From positions 1-9,362 of the forward strand of contig SXOM01000589.1 in the NCBI GenBank assembly GCA_005776735.1: 9,362 bases of DNA. The letters are read 5' to 3'. The stretch's first letter is position 1. Each line of letters opens with the position of its first letter. The translations under genes and the position numbers were made by a program. This document shows, in pieces, positions 5,553 through 9,362 of the stretch. The notes beneath the pieces are model-generated. The model had not been told where the DNA came from. It did not search any database and saw only the letters and a program-made list of their open reading frames with translations. This stretch comes from Pseudomonadota bacterium. GTDB taxonomy: Bacteria > Myxococcota_A > UBA796 > SXON01.

Positions 5553-6386
5553 ATGAAGAACGTCCGTGGGCTGGTGGTGTCGCTCCTCGTCGCGCTCGTC
5601 GCGACCTTCGCGCAGTGTCAGTACGTGGCGTCGCGCGAGGAGTCGCTCTTGTACGACTCCGAACCGCTCACCACCCTCGTGGCCACGCGCGACATCCCGC
5701 CGAACATCCGGTTGGACGAGACCATGGTGTCGGCGGTGCAGGTGCCGCGCAAATGGCAGCAGCCCAAGGCCCTCACCAAGGTCGACGACGTGATCGGGCA
5801 GATCACGAGCGTCCCGATCTTCGCCGGCGAGCAAGTGGTGGCCACCAAGCTCGTCACCGCCGACGACGCGGGGCTGGCGTTCTACATCCCCAAGGGCACG
5901 CGGGCGCTCGCCATCGGGGTCGACGTGTTCAACGCGGTCGGCGGGCACGTCAAGGCCGGCAACCACGTCGACATCCTCGGCAGCTTCGACTTCGGCGTGG
6001 GCGACAAGAGCGACCTGCGCACGATCACCGTGCTGCAAGACGTGGCGGTGCTCAGCGTGGTCGACGACATCGGCACGATCACCGCGCGCCAGGTGCGCCA
6101 GTTGCCGCCCGAAGGTGAAGCGCCCGAGCCGGAAGACGCGCCGCCCACCCCGTCGGAGACGCTCACCAGCCGCGCCACCATCACCGTGGCGTTGTCGCCC
6201 GAGCAGGCCCAGAAGCTCACGCTCGCCCAGGAGATCGGCTCGCTCACGATGGTGCTGCGCTCGTTGTACGAAGCCGACGGCGCGGTCGAGCTCGGCGCCG
6301 CCACGGTGCAGAACACGCTGGGCATCCCGGAGCAGGTGCGGTTCAAGCCGCGGCCGGCGTACCGGCTCATCGAAGGGGGCCTCTGA
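5553..6386 (+). CDS. cpaB: CpaB/RcpC pilus assembly protein
   Basis: The gene encodes 277 residues. MKNVRGLVVSLLVALVATF forms an N-terminal membrane anchor or signal. An SAF-like domain follows at about 40-101 (TLVATRDIPPNIRLDETMV, then FAGEQVVATKLV). The RcpC-type domain runs from about 113 to 236 (PKGTRALAIGVDVFNAVGGHV, GNHVDILGSFDF, TITVLQDVAVLSV, and later ATITVALSPEQAQKLTLAQE), interrupted by a Pro/Glu-rich insert at 183-206. CpaB is a periplasmic Tad component thought to stabilise or gate the secretin, and its next-door position to the secretin gene is standard. Its TGA overlaps the cpaC ATG by one base. ATG at 5553 has no ribosome binding site but a -10 element just upstream suggests a near-leaderless message. 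A Cys at 22 is not in a good lipobox (AQC). Confidence 0.93.
   Translation: MKNVRGLVVSLLVALVATFAQCQYVASREESLLYDSEPLTTLVATRDIPPNIRLDETMVSAVQVPRKWQQPKALTKVDDVIGQITSVPIFAGEQVVATKLVTADDAGLAFYIPKGTRALAIGVDVFNAVGGHVKAGNHVDILGSFDFGVGDKSDLRTITVLQDVAVLSVVDDIGTITARQVRQLPPEGEAPEPEDAPPTPSETLTSRATITVALSPEQAQKLTLAQEIGSLTMVLRSLYEADGAVELGAATVQNTLGIPEQVRFKPRPAYRLIEGGL
6372..6379 (+). promoter_or_regulatory. Strong ribosome binding site for cpaC
   Basis: GAAGGGGG, six bases before the ATG at 6386 and inside the end of cpaB, is the clearest Shine-Dalgarno-like sequence in the cluster. It supports the 6386 start and contrasts with the genes at 5192 and 5553, which lack one. Confidence 0.6.
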
Positions 6387-7834
6387 TGCGCGCGGTTCGT
6401 CGTTCGGCGCTCGTCGCCAGCTTGCTGGGCGCCGCCGTCGGCGCCTGCGGCCTCGCCGTGGGCGTCGCGCCCGCGGTGGCCCGCGCGGAGTCGGCCATCG
6501 GGGACCAGGTCGTGGTCCTCAACAACCAGACCGCGGTCGACATCCCCTACGCGTTCGGCGATGTGAGCGTCGGGAGCAGCGAGATCGTGAAGGTCGTGCC
6601 GCTGCGTGACGAGCGCCAGATCTTGCTGGCGGGGCGCGAGGTGGGCACCACCAACGTCATCGTGTACGACACCAAGGGGGTGCGGCGCGACGAGATCGAG
6701 GTCACGGTCATCCCCGCCAACCTCGCCAAGGTCATGAAGAACGTGCAGGTGCTGCTCGACGACATCGAGGGCTTGTCGTTCAAGATCATCAACGACCGCA
6801 TCTACATCCAGGGCGAGGTCAGCCTGGACGAGGAGATCCGGCGGGTCCAGGAGCTCGACGACAAGGAGCCCCTGGTCGAGTCGATGGTCACGCTCTCGCC
6901 GGTCAGTCAGCGGTTGTTGGCCGCGATGATCCAGAAGGAGATCGGCACCCCGGGCATCAACGTGCGGCTGGTCAGCCGAAAGATCGTGCTCGAAGGCGTG
7001 GTCCACAGCGAAGCGGCGAGCAAGCGGGCCGAGGCCATCGCCAAGGCCTACTACCCCGAGGTCATCAACGTGCTCGAGCAGCGCGCGGTCGAGCGCGTGC
7101 CCGGCGAAGCGCCGACGATCGTGCTGGTGGTCCACTTCGTCGAGCTCACCAAGTCGCTCGAGGACTCGTGGAACATCGAGTGGACGCCCCTGAGCTCGCC
7201 CGGCGTCATCTTCGAGCTCGGGTCCACCTACGACGGCTCGGGGTGGAGCGAGGTCACCGGCGCCGCGACGGCCGAGATCACCAGCCTGTTGCCGAAGCTC
7301 CAGGAGGCCCGCTCCACCGGCTACGTGCGGGTGCTGGAGAACCCGACGGTCTCGGTCAAGAGCGGCGACACCGCGCACATCTTCTCGGGTTCCAAGGTGC
7401 CGTTCGTGTTCAACGACAACGGCCAGAAGGTGGTCGAGTTCATCGACGTGGGCATCAAGCTCGACGTCACGCCGTACGCGGCCGGCAGCAACGTCGACAT
7501 GCAGATCCAGGTCGACGTCAGCTCGCTCGGCGAGCTCTCGGCCAGCGGGTACCAGAGTGTGGACCAGTCCACCATCACCACCGCCCAGTACTGCCGCGCC
7601 GGCGAGAGCATCGTGATCGGCGGCCTGGAGCGGGTCAGCGACAAGGTCAACTACAACAAGCTCCCCGAGGGGGCGAGCCTCCCCGACTCGGTCTTCACGT
7701 TGTACCGCTCCAAGGACTACAAGAAGTCGAAGTCGCAGTTCCTCGTCTTCGTGACCCCCCAGATCCACGAGTCGAGCACGACCGCCAACAAGGAGATCCA
7801 GGAGACGTTCAACCTCTCCGAGGTGCGGCAGTAG
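6386..7834 (+). CDS. cpaC: CpaC/RcpA outer-membrane secretin of the Tad pilus
   Basis: The gene encodes 482 residues. A basic N terminus and long hydrophobic region end in a likely signal peptidase I site (AVARA|ES, near 34). Domains in order: pilus-type secretin N domain (about 42-108; VVLNNQTAVDIPYAFGDVSV, VGTTNVIVYD), a BON-type domain (about 114-160; IINDRIYIQGEVSLDEE), a second one (about 174-230; LVSRKIVLEGVVHSEA), and the secretin barrel domain (about 243-460; VLENPTVSVKSGDTAHIFSG, VEFIDVGIKLDVTPYA, GESIVIGGL, LVFVTPQI). Multimers form the outer-membrane channel for the Flp fibre. The signature GESIVIGGL and the LP after 11 residues are kept, but the usual VPVLGALF-type stretch is PDSVFTLY here, a divergent lip. 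VGAC (18-21) could be read as a lipobox. It overlaps cpaB by one base and is followed after one base by the cpaEF frame. Confidence 0.94.
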   Translation: MRAVRRSALVASLLGAAVGACGLAVGVAPAVARAESAIGDQVVVLNNQTAVDIPYAFGDVSVGSSEIVKVVPLRDERQILLAGREVGTTNVIVYDTKGVRRDEIEVTVIPANLAKVMKNVQVLLDDIEGLSFKIINDRIYIQGEVSLDEEIRRVQELDDKEPLVESMVTLSPVSQRLLAAMIQKEIGTPGINVRLVSRKIVLEGVVHSEAASKRAEAIAKAYYPEVINVLEQRAVERVPGEAPTIVLVVHFVELTKSLEDSWNIEWTPLSSPGVIFELGSTYDGSGWSEVTGAATAEITSLLPKLQEARSTGYVRVLENPTVSVKSGDTAHIFSGSKVPFVFNDNGQKVVEFIDVGIKLDVTPYAAGSNVDMQIQVDVSSLGELSASGYQSVDQSTITTAQYCRAGESIVIGGLERVSDKVNYNKLPEGASLPDSVFTLYRSKDYKKSKSQFLVFVTPQIHESSTTANKEIQETFNLSEVRQ

Positions 7835-7835
7835 G

Positions 7836-9362
7836 ATGGCGTGCCGTTACCTGGTGGTGGGGGCCGCGCGTGACGGCGCCGGCAAGACGACCTTCGCGGT
7901 CAACGTGGCGTTGTCGTTGCTCAAGGAGACGCGCAGCCGCGTGCTCGTGGTCGACCTCGACGTGCGCGGGGTGGGCGACGTCGCGGCGCTCCTGGGGGTC
8001 ACCGAGGCCCGCACCATCGCCGACTTCGTGCCCTACGCCGCGCAGCTCACCCCGCAGACGCTCGGGCCGTACATCCAGGCACACGGCACCGGCATCGGCG
8101 TGCTCCCGCTGGCGGCCACCGCCGCGGCGGCGCTCAAGGTCACGCCGGAGGGGGTGCGGTCGGTGCTCGATCTCGCCGGGCCCCTCTGCGACTACGTGGT
8201 GATCGACGCCGGCGCGGGGGTCGATCCCGTCAACGTCATCGCGATGGAGCGGGCGGCGGGCATCTTCCTGATGGCGTCGGCCACGCCCACGTCGTTGGCG
8301 GCCACGCGCCGGTTCGCCGACCAGCTCCAGGGGCTGCACTTCCCGCAGGCGCTGGTGAAGTACGTGGTCAACGCACACGACGCCGCGGGGCCGCTGCCGC
8401 GCGAGGCGGTGGCGGGGCGGCTCGGGCGGCCGGCGTTGGTCATCCTGCCCAAGGACGACGCGCTCACGCTCGACGCGGCCGTGAAGGCCACGCCGTTTGT
8501 GATGGACTCGCCGCGGGCGGCGTTGTCGCGCACCTACGACGAGCTCGTGCGGCAGCTCGTCGAGAAGGGTGTGCTCGACCAGCTCGCCGCGGTCGAGCGT
8601 GGCAAGGGCCAGGCGGTGGAGGCCCACCGGGGCATCGAGGTCACCCAGGAGCAGGACAAGGCCATCGAGGGCTTCCTCAAGGCACGCGGCGGCACCAAGG
8701 GCAAGGGTGCGCGCGAGCTGGACGCGCGCACGCGCCTGAAGATGCTGATCCACAAGCGCCTGCCCGAGGTGCTCGACCTCAAGCGCCTGGACCGCGAGGT
8801 GGGCACGCGCCCCGACAAGGACAAGCTCCTGCGTGAACGGGCCGAAGCAGCGGTGGCCCGGGTGCTCGACGAAGAAGGTGCCAGCGTGACCGACCGCAAC
8901 GAGCGGCGTCGCATCGTGAAGGAGGTGTGCGACGAGGCGCTCGGGCTCGGCCCGCTGGAGGACCTCCTCGCCGACGACCGCGTGACCGAGATCATGGTCA
9001 ACGGGCGCGACAACGTGTTCGCCGAGCTCAACGGCAAGCTCCGTCGCACCGAGTACAGCTTCACCGACGACGCGCAGCTGCTCGCGGTGATCGAGCGCAT
9101 CGTCACGCCGCTCGGTCGGCGCATCGACGAGAAGTCGCCGATGGTCGACGCGCGGCTCCCCGACGGGAGCCGCGTCAACGCGGTGATCCCGCCCCTGGCC
9201 ATCGACGGGCCGAGCGTCACCATCCGGAAGTTCGCGCGCGAGCCGCTGGGCGTTCCGGACCTCATCCGCTTCGGCAGCCTCACCGCCGACCTCGCCGACC
9301 TGCTGCGCGCGTGTGTGCAGGCGCGCCTCAACATCGTGATCTCGGGCGGCACCGGCTCCGGC
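7836..9362 (+). CDS. cpaF: CpaE-like (ParA/MinD) ATPase fused to CpaF/TadA secretion ATPase (3' end missing)
   Basis: One uninterrupted frame of 509 codons runs to the right edge; I translated it codon by codon and found no stop. Residues 1 to about 245 are a ParA/MinD-type domain like CpaE: P-loop ARDGAGKTT (11-19), VLVVDLDVRGVGDVAALLG (36-54), CDYVVIDAGAGVDP (118-131) and LVILPKDDALTLDAAVKATP (201-220). CpaE proteins help position Tad machinery. About 246-295 is a charged linker. From about 296 the frame follows CpaF closely: LKMLIHKRLPEVLDLKRLD (301-319), EALGLGPLEDLLADDRVTE (367-385), IMVNG, GRRIDEKSPMVDARLPDGSR (427-446), TIRKF and ISGGTGSG (502-509), where the window cuts Walker A. CpaF is the hexameric motor for Flp assembly. 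The usual signature Lys of deviant Walker A is Arg12, while Lys17 is kept. ATG at 7836 lies one base after cpaC, with GAGGTG at 7820-7825 as a possible binding site. Confidence 0.9.
   Translation, partial: MACRYLVVGAARDGAGKTTFAVNVALSLLKETRSRVLVVDLDVRGVGDVAALLGVTEARTIADFVPYAAQLTPQTLGPYIQAHGTGIGVLPLAATAAAALKVTPEGVRSVLDLAGPLCDYVVIDAGAGVDPVNVIAMERAAGIFLMASATPTSLAATRRFADQLQGLHFPQALVKYVVNAHDAAGPLPREAVAGRLGRPALVILPKDDALTLDAAVKATPFVMDSPRAALSRTYDELVRQLVEKGVLDQLAAVERGKGQAVEAHRGIEVTQEQDKAIEGFLKARGGTKGKGARELDARTRLKMLIHKRLPEVLDLKRLDREVGTRPDKDKLLRERAEAAVARVLDEEGASVTDRNERRRIVKEVCDEALGLGPLEDLLADDRVTEIMVNGRDNVFAELNGKLRRTEYSFTDDAQLLAVIERIVTPLGRRIDEKSPMVDARLPDGSRVNAVIPPLAIDGPSVTIRKFAREPLGVPDLIRFGSLTADLADLLRACVQARLNIVISGGTGSG

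Noticed and set aside
6437..6448. Lipobox (VGAC, residues 18-21) in the secretin
   Set aside because: The hydrophobic region continues well past this Cys to a good signal peptidase I site (AVARA|ES), so ordinary cleavage is more likely; lipidation is not excluded.
5882..7768. Minus-strand open frame of more than 600 codons opposite cpaB and cpaC
   Set aside because: Its translation is Asp/Leu/Arg/Val-rich with no domain, while the plus strand encodes two well-recognised proteins with conserved motifs throughout.
1..9362. tRNA, rRNA, insertion sequences or attachment sites
   Set aside because: I saw no cloverleaf-like or rRNA sequence, no transposase motifs and no terminal inverted repeats. 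The window reads as chromosomal genes with no sign of recent mobile DNA.

Overview
This is a GC-rich (about 70% by eye), almost fully coding window, open at both ends. It looks like chromosomal DNA of a myxobacterium-like organism (Myxococcota or a related deltaproteobacterial lineage, probably uncultured). The clues are Asp/Thr/Gly-rich low-complexity secreted proteins, codons ending in G or C, and a Tad (tight adherence) locus with a PilT gene beside it. The taxonomy is inference; no marker gene is present.

Layout. (1) Positions 1-1183, plus strand: two adjacent paralogous genes for secreted proteins. Each has a DTG-type low-complexity linker and a four-cysteine, BsuPI-like beta domain. The first lacks its 5' end; the second starts with a lipobox. 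(2) Positions 1188-2948, minus strand: an asparagine-synthetase-family protein with an intact ATP-binding domain but a short glutaminase domain that has lost its nucleophilic Cys (MGGISGI in place of MCGIAGI). It converges on the lipoprotein pair and diverges from the pilus cluster. (3) Positions 3028-5371, plus strand: pilT (retraction ATPase), a ThiS-like sulfur carrier protein, two small Flp-type prepilins, a CpaA/TadV prepilin peptidase, and a third Flp-type prepilin. Most of these genes overlap or abut. (4) Positions 5372-5552: a GC-rich non-coding gap with hairpins. (5) Positions 5553-9362 (right edge), plus strand: cpaB, the secretin gene cpaC, and one continuous reading frame joining a CpaE/MinD-like ATPase to the Tad secretion ATPase CpaF. 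The edge cuts that frame in the CpaF Walker A motif.

How the genes fit together. Regions 3 and 5 form the front of a Tad/Flp pilus locus. Prepilins are processed by CpaA and polymerised by the CpaF motor, and the fibre leaves through the CpaC secretin with CpaB as periplasmic partner. TadB/TadC-type platform proteins would be expected just past the right edge. No cpaD is seen between cpaC and the cpaEF frame. The presence of pilT suggests a dedicated retraction motor.

The points most worth a second look are the CpaE-CpaF fusion, the PilT plus ThiS pair at the head of a Tad cluster, the asparagine-synthetase relative without a glutaminase nucleophile, and a recurring extended -10 motif (TGn-TAGACT-like) just upstream of the three genes that head transcription units and lack a clear Shine-Dalgarno sequence.
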